DNA from: Chelatococcus reniformis
GTDB taxonomy: Bacteria > Pseudomonadota > Alphaproteobacteria > Rhizobiales > Beijerinckiaceae
Reading direction: 5' to 3'
Length of the DNA: 64,000 nucleotides
Assembly: GCF_014640075.1 (NCBI RefSeq)
Contig: NZ_BMGG01000003.1
Span: 67,866-131,865 of the forward strand
The number at the start of each line of letters is the position of its first letter. Position 1 is the first letter of the stretch. The position numbers were made by a program, and so were the translations under genes. Positions 52,833-60,896 of this stretch are shown piece after piece. The notes below the pieces were generated by a model. The model had not been told where the DNA came from. It ran no database searches and worked only from the letters and a program-made list of their open reading frames with translations.

Positions 52833-54845
52833 TCAGAAGACGATGTCGTCCGGGCCCCGGATCGGCCGGGCGGAGGCCGCGGCGGTGGTCTCCACGCTGC
52901 CCATGCGGTCCATGCTGCGCAGCCGGCCGAAGTCGAGGCCGGTCAGTTGCTCGATCAGCGCGATGGGGCGCTGGAACACCCGCGCTTCGTCGACCGTGTA
53001 GGGGTTGTAGCGGGCCGCCTCGAACAGCGGCGCGATGGTCGCCGACTGCTCGACGACGAAGCCGGTGACCGAGGCCGTGCCGTCCGGGCGCTTGAACACC
53101 GCGATCTTCCAGAACGACCACGGGATCAGCCAGGGGCCGCCGCGCAGGCCCTCGCCGTAGAAATCGTCGTCCGGCCGCAGGATCGGCCCGGTCATCACCG
53201 ACACCTTGTGCTCGCGCTGGTCGGCGCGTGCCAGCACGAAATCCTCCAGGTTGCCCCAGGTCTCGCTGTTGTAGACATGCTCCTGGGGCGCGGCGTTGGT
53301 GTAGTGATAGGTGTCGGCCGCCGCCCGGTCGGCCACCGCCTGCGGCCCCCAGACCGGGTCGAGACGGCGCACCAGATGGCCGCGGTCGATCTGGATGCCC
53401 TTGCCCGGCACCTGGCCGTAGACCTCGGCCAGCGTCTGCTGGCTCGCCGGCAGCCGCTTGTCGCGGCGCCAGCCGGGGCTGGTGCTCGTCGATGTGAGCT
53501 CGTTGCCGGCGATGTTGACGGCCGTCCACACCGCCAGCCGCCGCTCGGCATGCATGGCCAGGCTGAAGTGGGTGTAGTCGAAGACGGTCTTGCCGGTGTC
53601 GCTGTTCTTGGCCAGCGGCCTGCGGAACCCGCGGCCGGCCTTGGGCAGCGGCACCGGAAGGTCGGCGCCGAGGAAGCCCGGATCGAAGCCGAGCGAATCG
53701 GCGAAGGCCGGGTCGGTGAAGCGGGTGGTCTCGAAGGCGGCGGCCTCGGGCACGCCCGGCAGCGTCTGCCATGGCTTGGGCTCCGCCGCCCCCGCCGCGG
53801 CCCGGCGCGGCGGCAGTGCGGTGCGCGGCTCGAGCGACAGCATCGTCATGATCTTGGCCGCGTCGGCATTGAAGGGCGCGGCCGCCTTGAGGTCGGCCCA
53901 GATGGCGCTGATGCGCACGCCCTCGTTGGCGACCCAGGACTTGGCGTCCTCGCCGGCCGCCTCCGTCCAGATGCCGCCGCGCCGGTCCAGCGGCTCGCCG
54001 CGGTCGTTGCGGTCGACGATCGCGAGATGGTGGATCGCCACCAGGTCCCACTGGTCGTTGAACACCGGCGAGCCCGAGGAGCCCCGCTCGGTGTCGGCGG
54101 TATAGTGGATGAAGGCCGACGGAAGGTGCGGAAACTTTGCGCCGTCGAGGGTGATGATGCGGTTCTCGCGCACCACCACCTGCTTGGTGCCGCCATCCGG
54201 GTGCTGGATGATCGATACGTGCTCGCCGGCGATGCCCTTGCCGCTCATCGGGATCAGCGGCAGCACGCCGAAATCGGTGACCGGCGTGCCGTCGTGGGCC
54301 ATGGGCGAGATGGCGACGATGGTGAAGTCGAGACTTGCGCTGGTGTAGAAGGCGTTGAGCGGCACGAGCGGAAAGATGCGGCCGCGCCGCTCGACGAAAT
54401 TGCTGTCGAGCTCATAGTCGAACTCCGCCAGGCTGCGGCTCGCCGTCTCCGCGTCCGGCAGCACGTGATTGTTGGTCACCAGCAGCCCCGGCGCCGCGAG
54501 GAAGCCCGTGGCGTAGTCCGGCGGCCCGCCGGCCAGGCCCAGCGTCTTGATGCGGCACACGGCGTGGGCGGCGGCGAGACCGCGGGCGAAGAAATTGACG
54601 CTGACGATGTCGCGGCGGCCGATCACCCGCTCGAGCGCGTTCGGATCCTTGCGGCTGATCAGCCCGAGCCGAACCGCGATGCGGTCGGGCCTGTCGGTGC
54701 CGAAGAGCTTGGCGGCGGTGGCCGGAGCCACTTGAGCTGCCAGCCGCGCCGCGTCGGCGACCTTCTGGCGGGCGACCGCATCCTTGGCCGCCTCCACCAG
54801 CTCACGCTGCACCGCCACATCCTGCTGCGTATCGATGCGGGCCAT
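52833..54845 (-). CDS. Trypsin-like protease fused to DNA/RNA non-specific endonuclease
   Basis: A 670-residue two-enzyme protein. Residues 1-100 are helical and of no known fold to me. Residues about 105-280 are a trypsin-like serine protease: His127 (VTNNHVLP), Asp173 (SLDFTIVA) and Ser257 (ERGSSGSPVF). Residues about 420-640 are a NucA/EndoG-type nuclease with DRGHLVRR (catalytic His489) and the metal-binding Asn region TNAAPQEHVYNSETW. A Pro/Ala-rich linker separates them. There is no signal peptide or membrane helix, so it appears cytoplasmic. The start is ATG 54845, followed by ARIDTQQ. Protease and nuclease in one chain suggest self-processing or target-triggered nuclease release. It lies 93 bases downstream of a ParD-like gene. 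A nutrient-scavenging enzyme exported in another way is the alternative. Confidence 0.85.
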   Translation of the reverse strand: MARIDTQQDVAVQRELVEAAKDAVARQKVADAARLAAQVAPATAAKLFGTDRPDRIAVRLGLISRKDPNALERVIGRRDIVSVNFFARGLAAAHAVCRIKTLGLAGGPPDYATGFLAAPGLLVTNNHVLPDAETASRSLAEFDYELDSNFVERRGRIFPLVPLNAFYTSASLDFTIVAISPMAHDGTPVTDFGVLPLIPMSGKGIAGEHVSIIQHPDGGTKQVVVRENRIITLDGAKFPHLPSAFIHYTADTERGSSGSPVFNDQWDLVAIHHLAIVDRNDRGEPLDRRGGIWTEAAGEDAKSWVANEGVRISAIWADLKAAAPFNADAAKIMTMLSLEPRTALPPRRAAAGAAEPKPWQTLPGVPEAAAFETTRFTDPAFADSLGFDPGFLGADLPVPLPKAGRGFRRPLAKNSDTGKTVFDYTHFSLAMHAERRLAVWTAVNIAGNELTSTSTSPGWRRDKRLPASQQTLAEVYGQVPGKGIQIDRGHLVRRLDPVWGPQAVADRAAADTYHYTNAAPQEHVYNSETWGNLEDFVLARADQREHKVSVMTGPILRPDDDFYGEGLRGGPWLIPWSFWKIAVFKRPDGTASVTGFVVEQSATIAPLFEAARYNPYTVDEARVFQRPIALIEQLTGLDFGRLRSMDRMGSVETTAAASARPIRGPDDIVF

Positions 54846-54938
54846 GACGCCTCCAGCCGCTCCCCCCAATGGGCCGGACTGCCCGTCGAGCGGTCGTCCC
54901 TACTGGAGCAGAACTGCGCCCGGCATGCCACGGCGTTT

Positions 54939-55280
54939 TCAATCGTGGCGCGCACAAGTCGAGCAGGCAGGCTGCGGGGATGCCCGTGCTTCATGCGCTG
55001 TCACAGTCTTCGCATGAAGAGCTGAAAGCCGCTTCCGGATCTGGCCGCCGGTCACAACGGGCCGTCCATCATTGACTGAACGATAGATTTGGTTGCGGAT
55101 CGACGCCATGCGCTCTGCATATTCTTCGCGCTCGCGCTGCCGTACCCTTACGGCATCGCGTAGGGCTTCGCTCGTCGAGGCAAACTCGCCGCTCGCGACG
55201 CTGGCACGCAGCGCCTGCCCCAGCTCCGGCGTCATCATCGCACTGATCTCGTCCGGGCTCTGACCCGATTGGTCCTCCAT
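54939..55280 (-). CDS. ParD/CopG-like ribbon-helix-helix protein, no toxin partner seen
   Basis: A protein of up to 113 residues with the ribbon-helix-helix antitoxin pattern MTPELGQALRASVASGEFAS followed by TSEALRDAVRVRQREREE, as in ParD. Type II antitoxins of this kind bind DNA with the first part and neutralise ParE with the C-terminal part. Here the C-terminal part (RNQIYRSVNDGRPVVTGGQI onward) is followed by 30 extra residues. No parE-like toxin gene lies before or after it. The next gene on the strand is the protease-nuclease fusion. The start may be 55280 or the internal Met-Met at MMTPELG. It may be an orphan antitoxin, a repressor of the nuclease gene, or the leftover of a broken module. 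Confidence 0.65.
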   Translation of the reverse strand: MEDQSGQSPDEISAMMTPELGQALRASVASGEFASTSEALRDAVRVRQREREEYAERMASIRNQIYRSVNDGRPVVTGGQIRKRLSALHAKTVTAHEARASPQPACSTCARHD

Positions 55281-55347
55281 GCAAATGAGGCAGCATAACT
55301 GGGATCCGATATCGTCGACCGCGCAAGCCTGAGATCGAACGCGCGGC

Positions 55348-55962
55348 TCATTCCCCCGCCGCCTCGTCCGCCCGCTCCGCCTCCACGAGGTAGCGCAGCG
55401 GCCCCGGGGTGACGGCGTCGAGCGGCCAGCAGGTCGACAGCACGAGATGGTGCCCCGGCGCCGCCGCATCGATGCCGGAGGCGTCCCACGTCACCACGCG
55501 CGTGCCGGTGACGCGGAAGCGCGCAACGACACCGTCGCGGCGCGTCACGCGGATCTCGTCGCCGCGCCGCATCTGCCCCAGAAAGGCGAACTGGGTGTCG
55601 CGGTGGGCGGCGTAGACGGCCGTGCCGGGCTCGCCCGCGGCCGGTGTGCCGCTGACGTGGCCCGGCCCGAAGGCCAGCGCCTGGCCGCTGACGCTCTCCA
55701 GCGCGATGCTGCTTCGGCCGAGCCGCGGGACCGCGATGCGAGCCACCGGCCAGCTGTCCATCCAGGGCCAGGGCTTGACCGGCTGGCCGCTGGCGAGCGA
55801 GGCGGTGAAGGCCCGCTCGAGCAGCACCTGGGCCAGCGCCGCCTTGGCGTGGATCCACAGACCCTGACCGGCGAACCACAGCCCCGCCAGGACGAGGGTA
55901 GCGGCGAGCGCCACCCTCGGGTTGATGCGGCGGCGCGGCGCCACGGCAGCGGTGGCGGTCAC
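55348..55962 (-). CDS. Class GN (Gram-negative) sortase
   Basis: A 204-residue sortase transpeptidase with an N-terminal membrane anchor (ALAATLVLAGLWFAGQGLW) and catalytic His120 (YAAHRDTQF), Cys178 (LSTCWPLD) and Arg190 (GPLRYLV). Sortases attach surface proteins in Gram-positives; the proteobacterial class works with a single adjacent substrate. Its start overlaps the stop of that substrate gene by four bases (ATGA), so both are made in fixed proportion. It would act on the periplasmic side of the inner membrane, cutting the LPTTA-type signal of its partner. The acceptor nucleophile is unknown. Confidence 0.92.
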   Translation of the reverse strand: MTATAAVAPRRRINPRVALAATLVLAGLWFAGQGLWIHAKAALAQVLLERAFTASLASGQPVKPWPWMDSWPVARIAVPRLGRSSIALESVSGQALAFGPGHVSGTPAAGEPGTAVYAAHRDTQFAFLGQMRRGDEIRVTRRDGVVARFRVTGTRVVTWDASGIDAAAPGHHLVLSTCWPLDAVTPGPLRYLVEAERADEAAGE

Positions 55963-58295
55963 GCCGGCCTCCGCCGCCGGCCGGCACCGGAGGCCAGGAC
56001 TGCCAGCCCGAGACCGAGCAGGACGAGGCCCGCCATCAACCGGAGCTCGGCGTCGGTGGCCGTCGTCGGCAGCACCACGCCCTGGGACGGCGAGGCGACG
56101 GCCGCCACGACGGCGCCGCGCGGCGGCAGCGGCCTGGTGGGCCGAGCCACCCGGCGCGCATCGAAGATGCCGTCCGGATCGCCGTGCTCCGCACGACGCT
56201 CCACCGGCGCCCTGCGCTCCGGCCCGGGCTCGCCGGCCGGCCCGAACACCTTGTCGAAGTCCCAGCCGGCCGGCAGCTCGAGCGGCACGTCGGCGCGGGT
56301 GAGCGGCACGTCGAGCGCGCGGCTCGGCGTCTTGTCGACGGCCACCAGGCTGGTCAGGCGCGTCACCAGGTGATGGTCGAGGGCGAGCGCCAGCACCGCT
56401 TTGTCGGCCTCGTCCTGGGTCATGCGGTTCATGGCGCGCGCCACCTCCGCGTCGTCGATCTTGCGCCGCGCCCAGACCTTGGAGAGGCCGCGGCCGGCCG
56501 CCGCTTTGTCGATCGGCAGGCTGAGGCTCCAGGGCGTGTCGCCGATCCGGCCGGAGATCGCGAGGGTGCCGGCGGCGCCCCCTTTGCCGAGCTTGGCCGC
56601 CAGCACCAGCGGCTCGCCGCGGTAGAGGTCCGGCACCGAACCCGGCGTCAGGTCGGCGTCCGCTGTCGAGAGTTGCGCCTCGATGTCGGTCACCGCCGGG
56701 TTCTCCAGCTTCTGCACCAGCGCCTGCATGCGCTCCTGCACCTGCCCGCCGGTGCTGATCGCCGTGAAGGTGCCGCGGCCGAGCTCGGCCGCACGCCGCA
56801 TCAGATAGCCGTTCGGGGCCGAGCCGATGCCGACCATGAACAGGCGCGAGCGGCCGCGCGTCCGGGCGATGGCTTCGAAGATCTGCTGCTCGTTACCGAT
56901 CGCGCCGTCCGTGAGAAAGACCACCTGGCGCAGGTGGCTGGTCTCGTGCGGCCGCGTATCGCTCAAGGCCGCCTTCAGCGGCGCCAGCATCTCGGTGCCA
57001 CCGCTGGCCTCGAGGCGCAGGACGAAGGCCTTGGCCTGCCCCAGATGCTCGGCATCGGCCGGCACCGTGTCGTCGAACAGCCGGGTCATGGTGTCGTCGA
57101 AGCGGATGACGTTGAAGCGGTCGGCCGGCCGCAGACGGTCGAGTGCGTAGATGAGGCTGGCCTTGGCCTGCTGCATCGACGGCCCGCCCATGGAGCCGGA
57201 ATTGTCGATGACGAAGGTGACGTCGCGCGCCTTGGGAGCGGCTGCGGCATCGACGGCCGGCGGCGTGACGAAGGCGAGGAGATAGTCGTCCTTGCCGACA
57301 CGCTCGCGGAACAGCCCGACGGACGGCAGCTTGCTGGCGGTCGGCGTCCAGGTCAGCTCGAAGTCGCGGTCCGCCGGCACGGGGCCGGCGAGCGCCACCG
57401 TCCGCGTGTCGGGCGCAGGCTGCTCGACCGTCACCTGGTGCGTGGCGCTCGCGACCTCCGCCAGCGGAAAGCCCGCCGCCAGGCGCACCGTCAAGGTAAC
57501 GGGCAAGGTGATTGGGTTATCGGGCGGATCGGTGCGCGGGTCGGTGACCGGCGGCTCGATGCGGGCCCGATCCGGCACCGGATCGGAGCCCCAGCCGCTG
57601 CCGCCGTCGTCGAAGCGAACCTGCTGGGCGACCGGAGCCGGGTTGTAGCGCGGGGCCACCACCAGCGGCACCTTGAGCGAGAAGCGGCCGTCGGCCTGCC
57701 GCACCGGCTCCTGGTACTCGATCTGCACCACCACGCTCTCGCCGGGTCCGATATTGGCGACCGAGTTGGTGAAGATGTTGGGCCGTTCCTGCTCGGTCAG
57801 CGCGGCCTTGCGGCCGTCCGCGCGGGCCGCCTCGTAGACCTCTCGCGCCTTCTTGCGCTCGGCGATGTCGGCGACGATGACGCGCTTGCCGACCACCATC
57901 TTCATGGAGTCGACGGCGCTCCCGTCCGAGAGGGGATAGACGTAGACGCCCTCGATCCAGCCGTCGGTCGGGTTGCGGAAGACCTGCGTGACCCGGGCAC
58001 GCGCCGTTGGTCCGCTGACGGCGATGTCCACGTCGGTATCGACACGGATCGCCTCGATGTAGCCCTTGCTGGTCTTGACCAGCAGCGAGCCGCTGCGGGC
58101 CGTGTCGGGGCTGATCGACGGGACCGGCGGCGGCGGATTGGTCGCACGCGCGCCGGGGCTGGCGGCAAAGAAGGCGACGACCGCGATGCCGGCGGCCGCG
58201 GCGGCTGAGGCAAGGCTTGCCAGGCGCAGGGCCGGATACGCGGTGAGCCCGGCGGCGGACGCGCGCGCTCCGGGGCTGTTGGGGGCGATGGACAT
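55959..58295 (-). CDS. Marine-proteobacterial-type sortase target protein, VIT and vWA domains
   Basis: A 778-residue exported protein. An N-terminal membrane segment (ASLASAAAAAGIAVVAFFAA) is followed by a VIT domain (about 65-200; RVTQVFRNPTDGWIEGVYVY), then a von Willebrand A domain with a complete MIDAS DxSxS (Asp364, Ser366, Ser368 in FVIDNSGSMGG), and a C-terminal sorting signal: LPTTATD (742-748), a hydrophobic helix and the RRRR tail. The architecture is that of inter-alpha-trypsin-inhibitor-like proteins coupled to class GN sortases. A CTGGAGA site supports the start. The sortase gene is the next in the operon, and an HTH regulator diverges upstream. Confidence 0.92.
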   Translation of the reverse strand: MSIAPNSPGARASAAGLTAYPALRLASLASAAAAAGIAVVAFFAASPGARATNPPPPVPSISPDTARSGSLLVKTSKGYIEAIRVDTDVDIAVSGPTARARVTQVFRNPTDGWIEGVYVYPLSDGSAVDSMKMVVGKRVIVADIAERKKAREVYEAARADGRKAALTEQERPNIFTNSVANIGPGESVVVQIEYQEPVRQADGRFSLKVPLVVAPRYNPAPVAQQVRFDDGGSGWGSDPVPDRARIEPPVTDPRTDPPDNPITLPVTLTVRLAAGFPLAEVASATHQVTVEQPAPDTRTVALAGPVPADRDFELTWTPTASKLPSVGLFRERVGKDDYLLAFVTPPAVDAAAAPKARDVTFVIDNSGSMGGPSMQQAKASLIYALDRLRPADRFNVIRFDDTMTRLFDDTVPADAEHLGQAKAFVLRLEASGGTEMLAPLKAALSDTRPHETSHLRQVVFLTDGAIGNEQQIFEAIARTRGRSRLFMVGIGSAPNGYLMRRAAELGRGTFTAISTGGQVQERMQALVQKLENPAVTDIEAQLSTADADLTPGSVPDLYRGEPLVLAAKLGKGGAAGTLAISGRIGDTPWSLSLPIDKAAAGRGLSKVWARRKIDDAEVARAMNRMTQDEADKAVLALALDHHLVTRLTSLVAVDKTPSRALDVPLTRADVPLELPAGWDFDKVFGPAGEPGPERRAPVERRAEHGDPDGIFDARRVARPTRPLPPRGAVVAAVASPSQGVVLPTTATDAELRLMAGLVLLGLGLAVLASGAGRRRRPA

Positions 58296-58468
58296 GTTCG
58301 TTCTCCAGGATGAACGGGCCTTAGCCTGCTCACGGGGAATGCTCCGCCCGGAGCCCGATCGGCGCGACGATCATGTTCGGCCTTGTTCGGCAGCGCACCG
58401 CCGCGCCAGTCCTTGCTGGTGCACGTTGCGTCCGCTTATGTGAGGTTTTGTGCGGTTCGAGGCGGGCA

Positions 58469-59236
58469 ATGGCTTTTCCCGACGGCGACTATCCCGAGGC
58501 AGAGGGGCGCGCCCTGGCGGACGCGGTGCGCGAGGCGCTGGCACGGCGCCGCATCTCCCGCCAGACCCTGGCCGACGAGGCCAAGATCAGCATCTCGACC
58601 TTGGAGAAGGTGCTGTCCGGCCGCCGGCCGTTCACGCTCGCCACGGTGATTCGGCTGGAGGAAGCCCTGGGCGTGCGGCTGCGCGACGGCCTCGGCCGCA
58701 CCCAGCCGGACAAACCCGCCATCGTCGGCCTGGCGGCGGACGAACTGGGAGCCTATGCGCGCGCCGCGGTGTCGTGGATCGAGGGCAGCTATCTGACGCT
58801 GCGGCCATCGTTCGGCATGCAGGGCGCCGTCTACGCCTACCTCACCCAGATCACCTGGGACGAGCGGTCCTCATGCCTCGCCTTCCGCGAGGCGGAGCGG
58901 CTCGATGCCGCCTTCACCCAGGTGGGCTTCGTTTCCATCCCCCACCAGTCCGGCCACATCTACCTGGTGACCAACCGGCACGGCCAGCACCGGCTGGCGA
59001 TCCTGGGGCGGCCGACCATCGAGGGCGCCATGTACGGCATCCTGACGACGCTGCAGGCCGGCCGCGGCTCGCAGCTGACGCCGGTGGCCGTGCCGCTGGC
59101 GCTGGTGCCCTTGGCCCGGCTGACGGGCAGCCCGGCGTTCGGCCGGGTCGCGGCCGACGCCCCCTGCCACGAAGCCTATCGCCGCCACGTCGCGCGCGTC
59201 ACCGAGGACATGTTCGCCGTATTCCCGGAGCGCTGA
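58469..59236 (+). CDS. HTH (XRE-type) regulator with long C-terminal sensor-like domain
   Basis: A 255-residue protein. Residues about 12-70 hold an XRE-type helix-turn-helix (LARRRISRQTLADEAKISIS then TLEKVLSGRRPFTLATVIRL). The remaining 185 residues do not match a domain I can name; they are mixed alpha/beta with a Trp-Ile-Glu-Gly-Ser-Tyr region and a GQHRLAILGRPTIEGAMYGI strand, probably ligand-sensing. It is divergent from the sortase operon by about 170 bases and is its most likely regulator; class GN sortase loci often have a two-component pair instead, so this would be a variation. Start at 58469; a frame extending 32 residues upstream looks non-coding. Confidence 0.8.
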   Translation: MAFPDGDYPEAEGRALADAVREALARRRISRQTLADEAKISISTLEKVLSGRRPFTLATVIRLEEALGVRLRDGLGRTQPDKPAIVGLAADELGAYARAAVSWIEGSYLTLRPSFGMQGAVYAYLTQITWDERSSCLAFREAERLDAAFTQVGFVSIPHQSGHIYLVTNRHGQHRLAILGRPTIEGAMYGILTTLQAGRGSQLTPVAVPLALVPLARLTGSPAFGRVAADAPCHEAYRRHVARVTEDMFAVFPER

Positions 59237-59259
59237 GATGTGCCGAGGCCTCGGCCGGC

Positions 59260-60144
59260 TCAGGCCAATGAGCGGAGGAAGGAAGCCGTCGCCTGGCCGA
59301 TCTCGTCCGGGCTGTCCTCCTGGATGAAGTGGATTCCCTTCACCGTCACCTCGGTCTGGTTGGGCCAGGTGCGGCAGGCCTCCCGTGGCCGGCCGGTCAG
59401 GATCGAGCCGGGCTCGGCATTGATGAACAGCTTGGGGATCGGGCTCTGTGCGAGGAAGCGCCCGTAGTCCGCCACCACCTCGACGACGTCCTTGGGTTCA
59501 CCCTCGATCGGGATCTGCCGCGGCCAGGTCAGCGTGGGGCGGCGGTCTTCGCCCGCCGTCGCGAACGGGGCGCGGTAAACCGCCATTTCCGCCTCGCTCA
59601 GTGGCCGCAGCACCGATCCGGGCAGCACGCGCTCGACGAAGACGTTCTTGTTCAGCACCATCTCCTCGCCGCCCTCGCCGCGGAAGCCCTGGAACACCCG
59701 GCGGGCATTCTCCGGCCAGTCGGCCCAGGTGACCGGCTGCACGATCGCCTCCATGTAGACGATGCCGCGCACGCGCTCCGGGTGCTGGCGGGCCCAGTCG
59801 AAGCCCAGCGCCGAGCCCCAGTCGTGCAGCACCAGCACGACCTTGTCGCCGAGGCCAAGCTGATCCCAGAGCGCGAAGAGGTGCTCACGGTGCTCGCGGT
59901 AGGTATAGCGCCCGGGCCCGGAACCCGGCAGCTTGTCGGATTGGCCCATGCCGATCAGATCGCACGCCACCAGGCGTCCGAGGCCGGCGCAATGGGGCAT
60001 GACATTGCGCCAGAGGTAGGACGAGGTGGGATTGCCGTGCTGGAACACGATGGCATCGCCTTCGCCCTCGTCGACGTAGGCCATGCGCCGGCCCAGGACG
60101 GTCGCGTATTTGGTCTCGCCGAAACGTTCAGCCGAAATGGGCAT
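59260..60144 (-). CDS. dhaA: Haloalkane dehalogenase, LinB type
   Basis: A 294-residue haloalkane dehalogenase (HLD-II, LinB-like) that hydrolyses carbon-halogen bonds of haloalkanes to alcohols and halide. Residue numbers coincide with LinB: nucleophile Asp108 ([11 protein letters not shown]), halide-binding Trp109 and Asn38 ([12 protein letters not shown]), acid Glu132 (YMEAIVQP) and His272 ([13 protein letters not shown]). The match is close along the whole length, for example [20 protein letters not shown]. Residue 177 is Ser (LPGSVLRP) where LinB has Leu at the tunnel mouth, so substrate preference may differ. It follows its own TetR gene by 15 bases with a strong GGGGAGGAGAG site, so the two are co-transcribed. 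Part of a dehalogenation cluster. Confidence 0.93.
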   Translation of the reverse strand: MPISAERFGETKYATVLGRRMAYVDEGEGDAIVFQHGNPTSSYLWRNVMPHCAGLGRLVACDLIGMGQSDKLPGSGPGRYTYREHREHLFALWDQLGLGDKVVLVLHDWGSALGFDWARQHPERVRGIVYMEAIVQPVTWADWPENARRVFQGFRGEGGEEMVLNKNVFVERVLPGSVLRPLSEAEMAVYRAPFATAGEDRRPTLTWPRQIPIEGEPKDVVEVVADYGRFLAQSPIPKLFINAEPGSILTGRPREACRTWPNQTEVTVKGIHFIQEDSPDEIGQATASFLRSLA

Positions 60145-60159
60145 GCTCTCCTCCCCGCT

Positions 60160-60774
60160 TCATCGTGATGCACCGCTCGGCGCCGGCGCCGGGCCGGACG
60201 CCAGCCGCGCCGCGGCTTTGCGGCAGGCCTTGAGAATGGCGTCCGAGAGCGCCGGATCGGTCACGCCACGCGCCATCGACAGCCCGCCGATGCAGAGCGC
60301 CAGGAAGGCGATGGCATCCTCCTGGCGGGCTGCCCTATCCGGCACGGGCGGCTCGCACGGCTCCGCGAGCCGCGCGAGTGTCTGGAGCAACTCGGCTTCG
60401 TAAGCCCTCCGCAACGGCCGTTCGCTGCGCGGGATCTCGCTGGCGAGCGCCGAAAACCCGCAGCTCGTGGCGCGGTCGTCGCGGTGGGCGGGGTTGAGAT
60501 AGCGTCGCGCCAGGCGCTCGATCCGCTCGGACCACGTCTCCTTGCGCGACGTCCTGAACCAGAGCCGCCGACCCGACGTCAGGGCGGCCTGGAAGGCGGC
60601 TACGAGCAGGTCCTGTTTGTTGGCGAAATGCGCATAGAAGGCGCCATGGGTCAGCCCGGCGGCCGTCATGACCTCCGCGATCGAGGCCCCATCGACACCG
60701 TCGTCGCGCAGCCTCGCGCCTGCGACTTCGAGAATGCGGGCGTGGGCATTCGCTTTGGCATCTCGTCGGCGCAT
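60160..60774 (-). CDS. TetR family regulator of the haloalkane dehalogenase gene
   Basis: A 204-residue TetR/AcrR-type repressor. The helix-turn-helix is DGASIAEVMTAAGLTHGAFY followed by AHFANKQDLLVAAF, the LTHGAFYAHF pattern of the TetR_C_16/YcdC-like group that often controls detoxification genes. It is the first gene of an operon with the dehalogenase gene. Two palindromes with the same ATGAT-N4-ATCAT core lie 38-84 bases upstream of its start, the expected autoregulatory operators. Inducer unknown; a halogenated substrate or product is a reasonable guess. Confidence 0.92.
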   Translation of the reverse strand: MRRRDAKANAHARILEVAGARLRDDGVDGASIAEVMTAAGLTHGAFYAHFANKQDLLVAAFQAALTSGRRLWFRTSRKETWSERIERLARRYLNPAHRDDRATSCGFSALASEIPRSERPLRRAYEAELLQTLARLAEPCEPPVPDRAARQEDAIAFLALCIGGLSMARGVTDPALSDAILKACRKAAARLASGPAPAPSGASR

Positions 60775-60811
60775 GTGGGCCGCCTCCAGCTCGGTCGGCC
60801 GCTACCGATCC

Positions 60812-60829
60812 ACATGATACCCATCATGT
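60812..60829. promoter_or_regulatory. TetR operator, proximal copy
   Basis: ACATGAT and ATCATGT are perfect arms around ACCC, 38 bases upstream of the TetR start. The centre is 24 bases from that of the second palindrome, about two helical turns plus a little, so two dimers could bind side by side. Same ATGAT-N4-ATCAT core as the distal copy. Confidence 0.65.
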
Positions 60830-60830
60830 C

Positions 60831-60858
60831 AATTCGTATGATATCTATCATACGAATT
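60831..60858. promoter_or_regulatory. TetR operator, distal copy: perfect 12+12 palindrome
   Basis: AATTCGTATGAT and ATCATACGAATT are perfect 12-base arms around ATCT. It is the most perfect palindrome I see in the window and lies within the AT-rich promoter patch upstream of the dehalogenase TetR gene. Core shared with the proximal copy. Confidence 0.7.
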
Positions 60859-60896
60859 CAGGCACGAGAGCCGTCGCTGCAACCGCGGCGCAAGGC

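Noticed and set aside
56184-58208. 674-residue plus-strand frame opposite the sortase target gene
   Set aside because: Shadow frame without domains; the minus strand has VIT, vWA and sorting-signal features and a ribosome-binding site.
52833-59236. Protease-nuclease, ParD-like and sortase genes as one defence island
   Set aside because: The sortase-target pair is a known self-standing surface system; only the ParD-like and protease-nuclease genes are plausible partners.
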